From the NCBI GenBank assembly GCA_946002055.1, contig CAMFYL010000011.1:1-61084 (forward strand): DNA of 61,084 nt, written 5' to 3'. Below the pieces are notes generated by a model. The model ran no database searches. It worked only from the letters and a program-made list of their open reading frames with translations, and had not been told where the DNA came from. The DNA is from an uncultured Roseburia sp. (GTDB taxonomy: Bacteria; Bacillota; Clostridia; Lachnospirales; Lachnospiraceae). The first letter of the stretch is position 1; each line of letters opens with the position of its first letter. The position numbers and the translations under genes are program-made. Below, in pieces: positions 35,944 to 45,157 of this stretch.

Positions 35944-38900
35944 TTATTCATCCAAATCATTTTCAATCAAATTCACAGAAACCAAGGTAGAGACACCCTT
36001 CTCCTGCATGGTAATACCATATAAGCGGTCAGCAGAATTCATGGTACCTCTTCTATGTGTAATAATAATAAACTGTGTATTCTTGGTGAGTTTATGTAAA
36101 TATTTTGCGAATCGTCCTACATTTGAGTCATCCAAAGCAGCCTCAATCTCGTCCAAAAGACAGAATGGAGATGGCTTCAGATTCTGAATTGCGAACAACA
36201 AGGCAATGGCAGTCAATGACTTCTCTCCACCGGAAAGTTGCATCATATTCTGCAGCTTCTTTCCTGGTGGCTGGGCAATAATGCGAATACCTGTCTCTAG
36301 GATATCTTCGCCTTCCACAAGCTCCAGAGTTCCTTTACCGCCACCGAACAGTTCCTTAAAAGCCTTGTCAAACTCTCTTTGAATATCCGCAAAACCTTCT
36401 GTAAACTGTTTGCGCATACCTTCGTCCAAATCATCGATAATTCCCATCAAGGTCTGTTCCGCTTCCACAAGATCGTCATGCTGGCCCTTCAGGAAATGAT
36501 ATCGCTCTGACACTTCCTTGTATTCCTCAATGGCATTTACATTAACATTACCCATACGACGAATCTCATCCTTGATGGCAGATGTTGACTTGCGCATCTC
36601 ATCTAAACTGTCATACGCAGGATCTCGCAGCTTCTCTGCACTGCGAAGGGTAAGTTCATACTCTTCCCACATATAATTGGTCTGATATTGGATGCCTTGC
36701 TCCAGTTTTTCCCGCTGGGTCTCCAAACGATAGATTTCCTTATCCAACTGTGCAATGCGATCAGAAATTTCCTCTCTCTGCTTGAAGAAATCCTTATACT
36801 CCTGATTCATTGCTTCCTTCTGAGAAATGGCATCCTTTAATGCATTTTCCAAGCCGGCAAAATTGTCATCAGAGGCCATAATGGTCTTCTTGATTTCCTC
36901 AATATCACCGCGTTTTTTAGCTGCATCTTCCTTGCTATTCTTAGCCTCTTCCACCAGACGAAGAATATCATTTTCCTTCTTCTCAATCTCTGATGCAACA
37001 CGCTGACAATTCTCCTGTACGAAGGCAACCTTCTGTCTGGCATTGGCCTCCTCAATCTGAGCCTCAGACACATTTCGGGCGGCAGATGACTCCATATACA
37101 TCTTCTCATCTAAGAGCTTCTGGAATTCTTCAATCTGGGACTTCAATTCCTCTTCCTTCTTAGATGACTCTTCTCTCTCTAATGCAATTTCTTTCTTGCC
37201 TGCCATAATGTCCCGGAGCTGACGCTCTAACTCGTCACTCTCTGAGTTTAAGCTGGCAAATGCATTTTCACTCTCAGACTTCTGCTCCTGGGCTCTCTGC
37301 AAATGAATCTGCGCTGTATTTACGGCAAGAGCATTCTCCTCCATTGCAGCACGATTCTCATCTCTGTCTGATTCTAAAAGGGCCATAGCCGTCTCAAGCT
37401 CACCAATGCGCTCCTTGTTTTTCTTGATGTCATCCGTAAGTGCACGAATCTGCTTCTCCAGTTCGTCAATTTCACGATTACGTCCCAAAAGATTACTGTT
37501 GTTCTTAAAGGTACCACCGGAAAGAGAACCACCGGGACTGAAATACTCGCCTTCAAGGGTTACAATATGCAGGGAATAATGGTTCGCCTTTGCAAGGGCA
37601 ATACCGTTGTCAATATGATCCACCACAATCACGCGGCCCAACAAATAGGAAAGCACCTCTGCATATTTCTTGTCAGCCTCAACCAATTCATTGGCAAGTC
37701 CAAGTACACCCTTGGCCTCTAAGATAGAACGTTCCTTTTGAAACCCTTTACCACTAACACTGGTAAGCGGAAGGAAGGTAGCTCGTCCGAAACGATTCTC
37801 CTTCAAATATGCAATCATCTTTTTCGCGGTAGCTTCATCCTTGGTTACAATATTTTGAATATTACCGCTAAGGGCTGTCTCAATGGCAACCTCATACTTC
37901 TTGTCCACATGAATCAAATCAGAGACAACGCCGATAATACCGGGTTCCTTGTCCTTCTGTTCCATAACCTTGCGAATGCTATTGCCATATCCATCATAGC
38001 GCTCCGCAATGTTTCTCAACGCCTCTAAACGAGAAGATAATTTATTCTGCTCAGAACGTTTCTTCTGCTGTTCTTCTGTGGATTGTCGAAGTTTGTTCTT
38101 CCACTCCACAGATTGATTCATAAACTCTTTCTCTTTTTCCTTCAGCTCTGTCTGCTTTGCCAGTGCCTCATCATATTCCTTCTGACACTGTAGCAGGCCT
38201 GCGCTTAAAGATTCTTCCTCTGTCTTTCTCTGCAATAAACGTTGATTTAGCTGAGCCTTTCGGATATTTGTCTGCTCAAGCATGGTATCAAAACGTTGTT
38301 CCTTAGATTGAATAGCCGCCTTATTATTTAACAGTTCCATAATTTCAGCGTTGTTCTTTTCAATGCCGTCATTGTATTGTTTAATCTCAGCCTGTAAATC
38401 ATCATTAAATTTGCGCACGGAAGCAAGACGCTCCTCCACCTCAGCAAGCAAGGCCTCCAATTGAGCCTTTTCCTCTTCATAAGCGTCTTTCTGCGATAAA
38501 TATTCCTCCTTTTCTGCCTCTAAAACGCCCTTGCGTTCCGCCAGATTCTCATCTGCATTTTCTGCAAAACGAATCTGCTCTTCCAAAAGATGAATCTGGT
38601 TTTCAAGCTTCCCCTTCATCAGGGTGGTATTGCTCTGCTCCTGGCGAATGCTCTCAATCTTAGCATCCATCTCAGAGAGATTTTCCTCCATCTGGGTATA
38701 TTGTTCCTTTACCTTTTCCTGGAGTTCTTTATTTTCATTCATCTGACCTTGAGAAATATCAAAGTTTTTCTTCACTTCATCCAATCTTGCATTCATGTCC
38801 TGCACTTCCAGCAAGAACGCATTGACTTCCAAGGTCTTTAATTCTTCTTTTTTCCTCAGATAATTGCGGGCAACCTCTGACTGACGCTCTAATGGTCCAA

Positions 38901-39504
38901 TCTGGCGCTCCAGCTCTGATAAAATATCATTGACACGAACAAGATTTTCTCTCTCGTGCTCCAGTTTTTTAACAGTAGCCGCTTTGCGCTTTTTAAATTT
39001 TACAATTCCGACTGCCTCATCAAAAAGCTCTCGTCTCTCTTCCGGCTTACCACTTAGGATGCGCTCGATCTGACCCTGCCCAATGATAGAGTAACCCTCT
39101 TTTCCGATACCTGTATCATAAAAAAGCTCGTTTACATCCTTCAAGCGACAAGGAGAGCCATTCAAAAGGTACTCACTTTCACCGGAGCGATACACTCTTC
39201 TGGCAATGGTTACTTCTTCATAATCAATTGGAAGCAAGTGATCAGAATTGTCCATGGTGATGGCAACATAGGCATAGCTTAAAGGCTTACGATTCTCAGT
39301 TCCTGCAAAAATAACATCCTGCATACTTGCACCACGGAGCTGCTTTGCACTTTGCTCACCCAGCACCCAACGCACTGCATCGGAAACATTACTCTTTCCA
39401 CTTCCGTTTGGTCCAACAATTCCTGTAATGCCATTGTGAAAATCAAATACAATTTTATTGGCAAAGGATTTGAACCCGTACATCTCAATACTTTTTAAAT
39501 ACAT
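35944..39504 (-). CDS. smc: Chromosome segregation protein SMC
   Basis: A 1186-residue SMC ATPase that compacts and separates chromosomes. Walker A is GPNGSGKSN (about 32-40). Two long coiled coils (about 170-500 and 660-1010) flank the hinge (about 515-635), with GGSLSGGTF just after. The ABC signature [13 protein letters not shown] and Walker [14 protein letters not shown] are near the C-terminus. Partner scpA/scpB genes are not in the window. It lies between rnc and ftsY as usual. Confidence 0.98.
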   Translation of the reverse strand: MYLKSIEMYGFKSFANKIVFDFHNGITGIVGPNGSGKSNVSDAVRWVLGEQSAKQLRGASMQDVIFAGTENRKPLSYAYVAITMDNSDHLLPIDYEEVTIARRVYRSGESEYLLNGSPCRLKDVNELFYDTGIGKEGYSIIGQGQIERILSGKPEERRELFDEAVGIVKFKKRKAATVKKLEHERENLVRVNDILSELERQIGPLERQSEVARNYLRKKEELKTLEVNAFLLEVQDMNARLDEVKKNFDISQGQMNENKELQEKVKEQYTQMEENLSEMDAKIESIRQEQSNTTLMKGKLENQIHLLEEQIRFAENADENLAERKGVLEAEKEEYLSQKDAYEEEKAQLEALLAEVEERLASVRKFNDDLQAEIKQYNDGIEKNNAEIMELLNNKAAIQSKEQRFDTMLEQTNIRKAQLNQRLLQRKTEEESLSAGLLQCQKEYDEALAKQTELKEKEKEFMNQSVEWKNKLRQSTEEQQKKRSEQNKLSSRLEALRNIAERYDGYGNSIRKVMEQKDKEPGIIGVVSDLIHVDKKYEVAIETALSGNIQNIVTKDEATAKKMIAYLKENRFGRATFLPLTSVSGKGFQKERSILEAKGVLGLANELVEADKKYAEVLSYLLGRVIVVDHIDNGIALAKANHYSLHIVTLEGEYFSPGGSLSGGTFKNNSNLLGRNREIDELEKQIRALTDDIKKNKERIGELETAMALLESDRDENRAAMEENALAVNTAQIHLQRAQEQKSESENAFASLNSESDELERQLRDIMAGKKEIALEREESSKKEEELKSQIEEFQKLLDEKMYMESSAARNVSEAQIEEANARQKVAFVQENCQRVASEIEKKENDILRLVEEAKNSKEDAAKKRGDIEEIKKTIMASDDNFAGLENALKDAISQKEAMNQEYKDFFKQREEISDRIAQLDKEIYRLETQREKLEQGIQYQTNYMWEEYELTLRSAEKLRDPAYDSLDEMRKSTSAIKDEIRRMGNVNVNAIEEYKEVSERYHFLKGQHDDLVEAEQTLMGIIDDLDEGMRKQFTEGFADIQREFDKAFKELFGGGKGTLELVEGEDILETGIRIIAQPPGKKLQNMMQLSGGEKSLTAIALLFAIQNLKPSPFCLLDEIEAALDDSNVGRFAKYLHKLTKNTQFIIITHRRGTMNSADRLYGITMQEKGVSTLVSVNLIENDLDE

Positions 39505-39522
39505 AACTTCCCTCTAACTCTT

Positions 39523-40224
39523 CTAGATAATCTTACCCTCGTCTTCTTTTTTCAGGCGAATAAGACCATGATACGCCGCCTCCTGCTCAGCGGACTTCTT
39601 TGTGTTTCCTGTGCCCACTCCTAAGACTTCATTTCCCACAAGAACCTGCACGGTAAATGTCTTGGCATGATCCGGGCCAGACTCCGATAGCAGTTCATAG
39701 GATACATTTTGCTTAAACTGTCCCTGACAAACCTCCTGCAAAATGGTCTTGCTGTCATAGAACATGCGCTTGTGCTCAATGTCTGTCATAATATAAGTAA
39801 GGATAAACCTCTTAGCCTCGTCAAATCCACCATCCAAAAAGATAGCTCCAATAACAGCTTCCATAGCGTCTGACAACACGGACTTTCTCTGTCTTCCCCC
39901 TGTTAAATCCTCGCCCTTTCCCAAAAATACATATTGTCCAAGTTCAATATCCTTGGTACAAAAGGCTAAGGTTGGTTCACATACCATACTGGCACGCAAT
40001 CTTGTGAGATCCCCTTCCGGAAGCTCCTTGTAATTTAAAAACAAAAACTCACTGGATACAGCTTCCAGGATAGCATCTCCCAAAAATTCCAGACGCTCAT
40101 TGTCCGATAAACGTTTCATATGCTTCTCATTGGCATACGAACTGTGTGTCAGCGCCTGTTTCAATAAGCTTTCGTCTTTAAACTCATAACCGATTTCCTG
40201 TTGAAACTCTTTTATCGACTTCAA
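39523..40224 (-). CDS. rnc: Ribonuclease III
   Basis: A double-strand-specific endoribonuclease for rRNA processing and mRNA turnover. Of 233 residues, the RNase III signature NERLEFLGDAILE is at about 41-53, with a catalytic acidic cluster near SDAMEAVIGAIF, and a C-terminal dsRNA-binding domain (about 155-228, ending KKSAEQEAAYHGL). A perfect 12-bp hairpin lies just before its ribosome-binding site (40242-40269), a possible self-cleavage control. Confidence 0.97.
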   Translation of the reverse strand: MKSIKEFQQEIGYEFKDESLLKQALTHSSYANEKHMKRLSDNERLEFLGDAILEAVSSEFLFLNYKELPEGDLTRLRASMVCEPTLAFCTKDIELGQYVFLGKGEDLTGGRQRKSVLSDAMEAVIGAIFLDGGFDEAKRFILTYIMTDIEHKRMFYDSKTILQEVCQGQFKQNVSYELLSESGPDHAKTFTVQVLVGNEVLGVGTGNTKKSAEQEAAYHGLIRLKKEDEGKII

Positions 40225-40241
40225 AAACTACCTCCACAACA

Positions 40242-40269
40242 AATCGAGTAGGAAAACTCCTACTCGATT
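40242..40269 (-). other. Strong hairpin in the rnc leader
   Basis: A perfect stem of 12 pairs (AATCGAGTAGGA/TCCTACTCGATT) with a 4-base loop lies between acpP and rnc, ending a few bases before the GGAGG of rnc. Only a weak U-rich stretch follows. It could be a weak terminator after acpP or an RNase III cleavage site in the rnc leader. Confidence 0.75.
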
Positions 40270-40295
40270 GCTACATCATATTGCAAAATTTCCTA

Positions 40296-40526
40296 TTAAC
40301 CTACTGTTTTCTTGATTAGCTCAACTGCGTCTCCAACGCTGACAATGTTCTCAGCAGCATCAACATCAACTTCAATATCAAGTGCCTCTTCTACACCCAT
40401 GATAATCTGGAAAACATCTAAAGAATCTGCACCCAAATCATCAACAAAAGTTGTGTCCATTGTCACCTCAGCCTCATCCACGTTGAGAACCTCAGCAATC
40501 ACCTTTTTCATCAAATCTAATTCCAT
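40296..40526 (-). CDS. acpP: Acyl carrier protein
   Basis: A 76-residue acidic helical protein that carries acyl chains on phosphopantetheine at Ser35 (LGADSLDVF). It is encoded 14 bases after plsX, which uses acyl-ACP, and before rnc. Other fatty-acid genes are not in the window. Confidence 0.97.
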   Translation of the reverse strand: MELDLMKKVIAEVLNVDEAEVTMDTTFVDDLGADSLDVFQIIMGVEEALDIEVDVDAAENIVSVGDAVELIKKTVG

Positions 40527-40540
40527 TTTTGTTTCCTCCT

Positions 40541-41560
40541 CTATTCTGTCTTATCATCACTGCAAATATTTTGCTGTATCTTATCATTTATATTTTGTTC
40601 CTTAAAGGATACGCACTGAATAATAGAATTCTTCACTTCTTTGCTCTTGGCACTTCCATGGGTTTTTACAACCAATCCTTTTAATCCCAGCAATGGTGCT
40701 CCACCGTACTCTGTAGCATCAAAGCTCTTTAGGGTTTTCTTTAAAGCAGGCAACGCTAAAGCTGCACCTATCTTACTCTTCAAAGTGCTCATAAGTCCCT
40801 GCTTAATTACACTGATTAAGGTTGAGCTTAACCCTTCATATAGCTTTAGTATCACATTTCCCACGAAAGCTTCACAAACAATGACGTCCACATCACCATT
40901 TGGAATATCTCTCGCTTCAATGCTTCCCACAAAATTAATATCCTCACACTCTTTTAGTAAAGGATATGTCTCCTTTACAAGGGCATTCCCTTTTTCTTCC
41001 TCTGCACCAATATTCACAATGGCAACCTTAGGCTTGGCTATCCCCATGACATGCTCCATATAAATGGAACCCATTTTTGCAAACTGAACCAAATGAGATG
41101 CTCTGGCATCCACATTAGCGCCACAGTCAATCAACAAGGATACGCCCTTTTTTGTGGGAATCAATGGAGCTAACGGCGCACGTTCAATTCCACGAATCTT
41201 ACCCACAATCACTTGTCCACCTACCAGGACTGCCCCAGAGCTTCCCGCCGAGACAAAGGCATCAGCCTGTCCCTTCTTCACCAAATTCAACGCCACCACA
41301 ATAGAAGAATCCTTCTTCTTACGAATGGCAACTACCGGCGGTTCCGCTGTCTCAATCACTTCTGAGGCATGCACTACTTCTATCTGTTCTGTTGGATATG
41401 TATACTTCTGCAATTCAGCGTTAATTGCATCCTCTATTCCCACCAAGATAACCTTAATGTCATCCCGTGAACATACTGCCTCAACAGCGCCTTTTACAAT
41501 CTCTCCAGGGGCATGATCTCCGCCCATAGCATCTACCGCTACGTTCTTCATTTCGCCCAT
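40541..41560 (-). CDS. plsX: Phosphate acyltransferase PlsX
   Basis: Makes acyl phosphate from acyl-ACP for PlsY. In 339 residues, characteristic segments are VAVDAMGGDHAPGEIVKGAV at the N-terminus, SAGSSGAVLVGG, and CEAFVGNVILKLYEG near residue 210. The start is set at ATG 41560 behind a perfect AAGGAGG; the longer frame would overlap the promoter leader. It has its own promoter (41600-41628) and an inverted repeat at its predicted transcription start. Confidence 0.96.
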   Translation of the reverse strand: MGEMKNVAVDAMGGDHAPGEIVKGAVEAVCSRDDIKVILVGIEDAINAELQKYTYPTEQIEVVHASEVIETAEPPVVAIRKKKDSSIVVALNLVKKGQADAFVSAGSSGAVLVGGQVIVGKIRGIERAPLAPLIPTKKGVSLLIDCGANVDARASHLVQFAKMGSIYMEHVMGIAKPKVAIVNIGAEEEKGNALVKETYPLLKECEDINFVGSIEARDIPNGDVDVIVCEAFVGNVILKLYEGLSSTLISVIKQGLMSTLKSKIGAALALPALKKTLKSFDATEYGGAPLLGLKGLVVKTHGSAKSKEVKNSIIQCVSFKEQNINDKIQQNICSDDKTE

Positions 41561-41574
41561 AATATAACCTCCTT

Positions 41575-41590
41575 GTGCGCAATGACGCAC
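41575..41590. promoter_or_regulatory. Inverted repeat at the plsX transcript start
   Basis: GTGCG-N6-CGCAC lies a few bases downstream of the predicted plsX start site and just before the ribosome-binding site. It could be an operator or a 5' hairpin. It does not resemble the FapR operator known for plsX in Bacillus. Confidence 0.4.
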
Positions 41591-41599
41591 CATAAAAAG

Positions 41600-41628
41600 A
41601 ATATACTATAACTCCCTTTATAAATCAA
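41600..41628 (-). promoter_or_regulatory. plsX promoter
   Basis: Minus strand: -35 TTGATT (41623-41628) and -10 TATATT (41600-41605) with 17 bases between, after the rpmF terminator. Confidence 0.75.
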
Positions 41629-41655
41629 CTTTAAATTCTATATTTAAAAGCTGTA

Positions 41656-41701
41656 TAAAAACAACAAAAAAGGCTCCCCAAGGTTATGCTTGGGAAGCCT
41701 T
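41656..41701 (-). terminator. rpmF intrinsic terminator
   Basis: Minus strand: a 13-bp stem (AAGGCTTCCCAAG/CTTGGGGAGCCTT, one G-U pair) with a 6-base loop, then TTTTTTGTTGTTTTT. Confidence 0.95.
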
Positions 41702-41712
41702 CATTCACATAA

Positions 41713-41889
41713 TTACTGAGCGATGATTTCTTTCTTATTGTAAGAACCGCAGTTCTTGCAAACTCTATGTGGAACCATTAACTCTCCACACTTGCTACAT
41801 TTTACTAATGTAGGAGCTGTCATCTTCCAGTTTGCTCTTCTCTTATCTCTTCTACCCTTAGAAGACTTATTCTTTGGACAAATTGACAT
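41713..41889 (-). CDS. rpmF: 50S ribosomal protein L32
   Basis: A 58-residue protein read directly from the minus strand. It starts MSICPKNKSSKGRRDKRRAN, and two CxxC pairs (Cys31/34 and Cys44/47, CSKC and CKNC) form the zinc ribbon, so it is the zinc-binding (C+) form. It starts 6 bases after the DUF177 gene, the normal yceD-rpmF pair, but a terminator then separates it from plsX. Confidence 0.97.
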   Translation of the reverse strand: MSICPKNKSSKGRRDKRRANWKMTAPTLVKCSKCGELMVPHRVCKNCGSYNKKEIIAQ

Positions 41890-41895
41890 ATCGGG

Positions 41896-42420
41896 TTACA
41901 CCTCCTTAAATTCATTAAAGATATCTTGGAACTTTGCCATTCTAGGATCAATTACCTGACGATCACATCCACAGTCTTGCTGGTTTAAATTCTGACCACA
42001 CACAGAGCAAATACCCTTGCAATCATCCTTACACAAGACTTTTGTAGGCCAGTTAACCAAGATTTCGTCATAAATCAGTCTGTCAACATCCAGACACGAT
42101 TCCTCCAGAAACGGTAACTCTTCATCTTCCTGACAAATCACTTTGCCCTCATCAAGGTCAATCACACGATCAATCTCAACATGGAAGTTTGTAACTACAT
42201 CCTCCAAACATCTGTCACATGGAATTACCACATCCAAAGCAGTGTCACCTGAAATCAATAATCTCTTATTGTTATCATTTGTCAGACATAAATTGAATGG
42301 CTTAATACCTGTAATAGGAAATTTCTGATCAGCAGAAACGAAACAATCCATATCCATCTGAACGGTTATTTCCTTTTTCTTATCTGCTGTAGATATTACA
42401 TCTAAAATATCAATCGTCAT
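41896..42420 (-). CDS. DUF177 (YceD) family protein
   Basis: A 174-residue YceD/DUF177 protein. The CDRCLE motif (about 72-77) and the Cys-rich C-terminal part (CKDDCKGICSVCG, then CGCD) are typical. Family members are linked with 23S rRNA accumulation in plants and E. coli and almost always precede rpmF. The start is ATG 42420 after TAGGAGAG; a GTG six codons upstream is less likely. It is driven by a perfect consensus promoter. Confidence 0.93.
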   Translation of the reverse strand: MTIDILDVISTADKKKEITVQMDMDCFVSADQKFPITGIKPFNLCLTNDNNKRLLISGDTALDVVIPCDRCLEDVVTNFHVEIDRVIDLDEGKVICQEDEELPFLEESCLDVDRLIYDEILVNWPTKVLCKDDCKGICSVCGQNLNQQDCGCDRQVIDPRMAKFQDIFNEFKEV

Positions 42421-42445
42421 AGTCTCTCCTATCCACACTCAATCA

Positions 42446-42474
42446 ATTATACATAGTCAAATATGCCTTGTCAA
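42446..42474 (-). promoter_or_regulatory. DUF177-rpmF promoter (perfect consensus)
   Basis: Minus strand: -35 TTGACA (42469-42474), a 17-base spacer and -10 TATAAT (42446-42451). All twelve positions match the sigma-A consensus. Confidence 0.95.
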
Positions 42475-42496
42475 CAACTTTTTGCAACAAATGTTA

Positions 42497-43693
42497 CTAT
42501 TTTACAAGGGCTACCGTCTCTCTTGCAATAGCCAATTCTTCGTTGGTTGGAACTACGCAAACCTTAACCTTAGAATCCGGTGTTGAGAGAATCACTTCGT
42601 CACCAAATGTCTTAAGATTGATATCTTCAAGAATCTCAATTCCCAAGTATCCAAGATACTCACAAACCTTGCGACGGACCAAAGCCACGTTCTCACCGAT
42701 ACCGGCTGTAAACGCAATGGCATCAACACCATTCATGGCAGCCACATAGGAGCCAATGTACTTAGCAACACGATAGCAGAATACATCTACTGCTGTTGCC
42801 GCAAGCTCATTGCCATCCTTAATTTCCTGCTGCAAATCGCGGAAATCGCTGGATCCTCCTCTTGTCATACCGGAAACACCGGACTTCTTATTAAGAACGT
42901 TCATAATGCCTTCTATATCAAGATTCTCTTTCTTAGCGATGAATTCCATGATAGCCGGATCGATATCTCCGGAACGTGTGCCCATTACAAGACCTTCCAG
43001 TGGTGTAAGACCCATAGATGTATCTACGCACTCACCATTTAATACAGCACTGATAGAAGCACCGTTACCAAGATGTGCAACAATAATTTTAGAATCAGAA
43101 AGATCCATTCCCAAGAACTCAGCGCATCTCTTAGAAACAAAGCTGTGGCTTGTTCCGTGGAATCCATATCTTCTCACCTTGTACTTCTCATAGTACTCGT
43201 ATGGGAGACCATACATATATGCCTTCTTAGGCATTGTCTGATGAAAAGCTGTATCAAACACACCAACCATGGGAACCGATGGCATCAACTCCTTACATGC
43301 GTTAATTCCAATCAAGTTTGCCGGGTTGTGAAGTGGTGCCAAATCATTACACTCCTCAATGGCAACAAGCACTTCATCTGTAAGCACAACAGAAGAAGCA
43401 AATTTCTCTCCTCCGTGTACCACGCGATGTCCAACAGCATCAATTTCTTCCAAACTCTTGATTGCTCCAGTAGTAGGATTCACCAATGCTTCGATTACCA
43501 GCTGAATCGCCTGCTTATGAGTAGGCATTGCAGTCTCTGTAATCTCCTTATCTAAACCTGTCTTCTGATATACCAATCTTCCATCAATACCGATACGCTC
43601 ACAAAGACCCTTTGCCAAAACAGCTTCGCTCTCAGAATCGATCAACTGGTACTTCAAAGATGAACTTCCGCAGTTAATTACTAAAACGTTCAT
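42497..43693 (-). CDS. ackA: Acetate kinase
   Basis: Converts acetyl phosphate and ADP to acetate and ATP, the main energy-yielding step of acetate fermentation. In 398 residues, the NCGSSSLKY start, GHRVVHGGEKF (near 88-98), VFDTAFHQTMP, RRYGFHGTSH and HLGNGASI motifs are intact. pta, its usual partner, is not adjacent. It is divergent from tmcAL, whose product consumes acetate. Confidence 0.97.
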   Translation of the reverse strand: MNVLVINCGSSSLKYQLIDSESEAVLAKGLCERIGIDGRLVYQKTGLDKEITETAMPTHKQAIQLVIEALVNPTTGAIKSLEEIDAVGHRVVHGGEKFASSVVLTDEVLVAIEECNDLAPLHNPANLIGINACKELMPSVPMVGVFDTAFHQTMPKKAYMYGLPYEYYEKYKVRRYGFHGTSHSFVSKRCAEFLGMDLSDSKIIVAHLGNGASISAVLNGECVDTSMGLTPLEGLVMGTRSGDIDPAIMEFIAKKENLDIEGIMNVLNKKSGVSGMTRGGSSDFRDLQQEIKDGNELAATAVDVFCYRVAKYIGSYVAAMNGVDAIAFTAGIGENVALVRRKVCEYLGYLGIEILEDINLKTFGDEVILSTPDSKVKVCVVPTNEELAIARETVALVK

Positions 43694-43749
43694 ATTCTTA
43701 TCCTCTCTTTTCTTATTTCCCTGTCAAATATTGCCTTCGACAATCTACT

Positions 43750-43778
43750 ATTATACTCTCAATCTATTTATGGCACAA
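43750..43778 (-). promoter_or_regulatory. ackA promoter
   Basis: Minus strand: -35 TTGTGC (43773-43778) and consensus -10 TATAAT (43750-43755), with a 17-base spacer. Confidence 0.75.
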
Positions 43779-43852
43779 GTCACCCCTTGAATTTATTTCA
43801 ATACAATGAGATGTGTGATATGATAAATACAATTCATTTAAGGAGAACATTT

Positions 43853-45121
43853 ATGAAGGTTGTTGGAATTGTTGCGGAATATAATCCCTTTCACTTAGGA
43901 CACGAATACCAGTTACGCTATGCCAAAGAAACCCTTGGTGCCGACTACTGTATCGTCGTAATGAGCGGACCCTTCACACAGCGTGGAACACCTGCTCTTT
44001 TTGATAAGTACACAAGGGCATCTCACGCTCTTGCCTGTGGCGCAGATCTGGTATTAGAGCTTCCTGTTATATATGCCACTGCAAGTGCTGAAGCTTTTGC
44101 ACTTGGTGCCGTATCTGTTTTGGAAAACACCGGCATTGTGGACACGTTGCTTTTTGGATGTGAAGCAGATGATATTACCCCACTAAAGGAAATTGCATCC
44201 CTTTTGGTAAGTGAGCAAGATGATTATAAGAAAGCTTTACAAGCTGAACTGGCAAATGGCAAAGCTTTTGCCGAAGCCAGAGCCATAGCGCTGAATCATC
44301 CCGAATATGCTTCTTTGATTAATACACCAAATAATATCCTGGCAGTGGAATATCTCAAGGCTTTGAAACGTCTAAACTCATCAATAGAACCGATTGGTCT
44401 CAAGCGAAAAGGCAGCGGCTATCACGATGAAACATTACAATCACCTATGGCATCTGCCACTGCCATTCGCAAAGCCATCTTTGCAAAAGATGACTTTTTA
44501 TCCAGAGAAGGCCATGGCGAATTCCTGCAACAGATTCCTTTGGCTCTTCAAGATGCCATCGTACACAAACTGCAAGAAAAAGAATACCTGTCCCAAGAGG
44601 ACCCATCGCTTCTTGTGCACTATGCACTTATGAAAGCGAATAATTTTAGTAATTATGTGGACTGTAGCAAGGAATTGTCGAATAAAATCCTGCGCAGTCG
44701 ACACCTATATGCAAGTTTTGATTCTTTTTGTCAACGACTAAAGAGTAAAGACATTGCATACGCTAGAGTATCGCGTGTATTGTGCCATATCCTTCTTGGC
44801 ATTCAGAATGATATGCTCCCAACAAAAAATACACTTGCTACTCCATCAAGAATTGCACCCTATCTTCGTATTCTTGGGTTCAGCAACACAGGGCGCTCTC
44901 TCCTACCTATCATGAAAGAAAGAAGCGGTGTTCCCATTCTCACAACGCCAAAGGAGGCAGAGAAGCAACTGGATCATGAAGCGCTTTCCATTTTACAGAA
45001 GGACATTTTTGCTTCCGATGTTTATCGTATGCTGTTATCAGAGAAAACCGGATGCGTCTATCCCAACGAATTTACCAGGAAATTCACGCCACTACAGAAT
45101 ACCAAAAGCCCTGACGAATAA
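43853..45121 (+). CDS. tmcAL: tRNA(Met) cytidine acetate ligase
   Basis: An ATP-dependent enzyme that uses acetate to form N4-acetylcytidine at the wobble base of elongator tRNA-Met, for accurate AUG reading. Of 422 residues, the nucleotidyltransferase signature AEYNPFHLGHEYQL is at 8-21 with the HLGH turn at 14-17, and SGPFTQRG and FDKYTRA follow. The ATG at 43853 has AAGGAG at good spacing; earlier in-frame starts lie in the promoter region. It is divergent from ackA. Its stop codon lies inside the terminator hairpin. Confidence 0.95.
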   Translation: MKVVGIVAEYNPFHLGHEYQLRYAKETLGADYCIVVMSGPFTQRGTPALFDKYTRASHALACGADLVLELPVIYATASAEAFALGAVSVLENTGIVDTLLFGCEADDITPLKEIASLLVSEQDDYKKALQAELANGKAFAEARAIALNHPEYASLINTPNNILAVEYLKALKRLNSSIEPIGLKRKGSGYHDETLQSPMASATAIRKAIFAKDDFLSREGHGEFLQQIPLALQDAIVHKLQEKEYLSQEDPSLLVHYALMKANNFSNYVDCSKELSNKILRSRHLYASFDSFCQRLKSKDIAYARVSRVLCHILLGIQNDMLPTKNTLATPSRIAPYLRILGFSNTGRSLLPIMKERSGVPILTTPKEAEKQLDHEALSILQKDIFASDVYRMLLSEKTGCVYPNEFTRKFTPLQNTKSPDE

Positions 45122-45135
45122 TTTCGCCAGGGCTT
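45106..45135. terminator. Shared terminator of tmcAL and the purine genes
   Basis: Stem AAGCCCTG/CAGGGCTT, one mismatch, then CGAA/TTCG with a 4-base loop. It lies between two convergent genes and includes the tmcAL stop. The U-tracts are short on both sides. Confidence 0.7.
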
Positions 45136-45157
45136 ACTTATTGCATTATATTATAAA

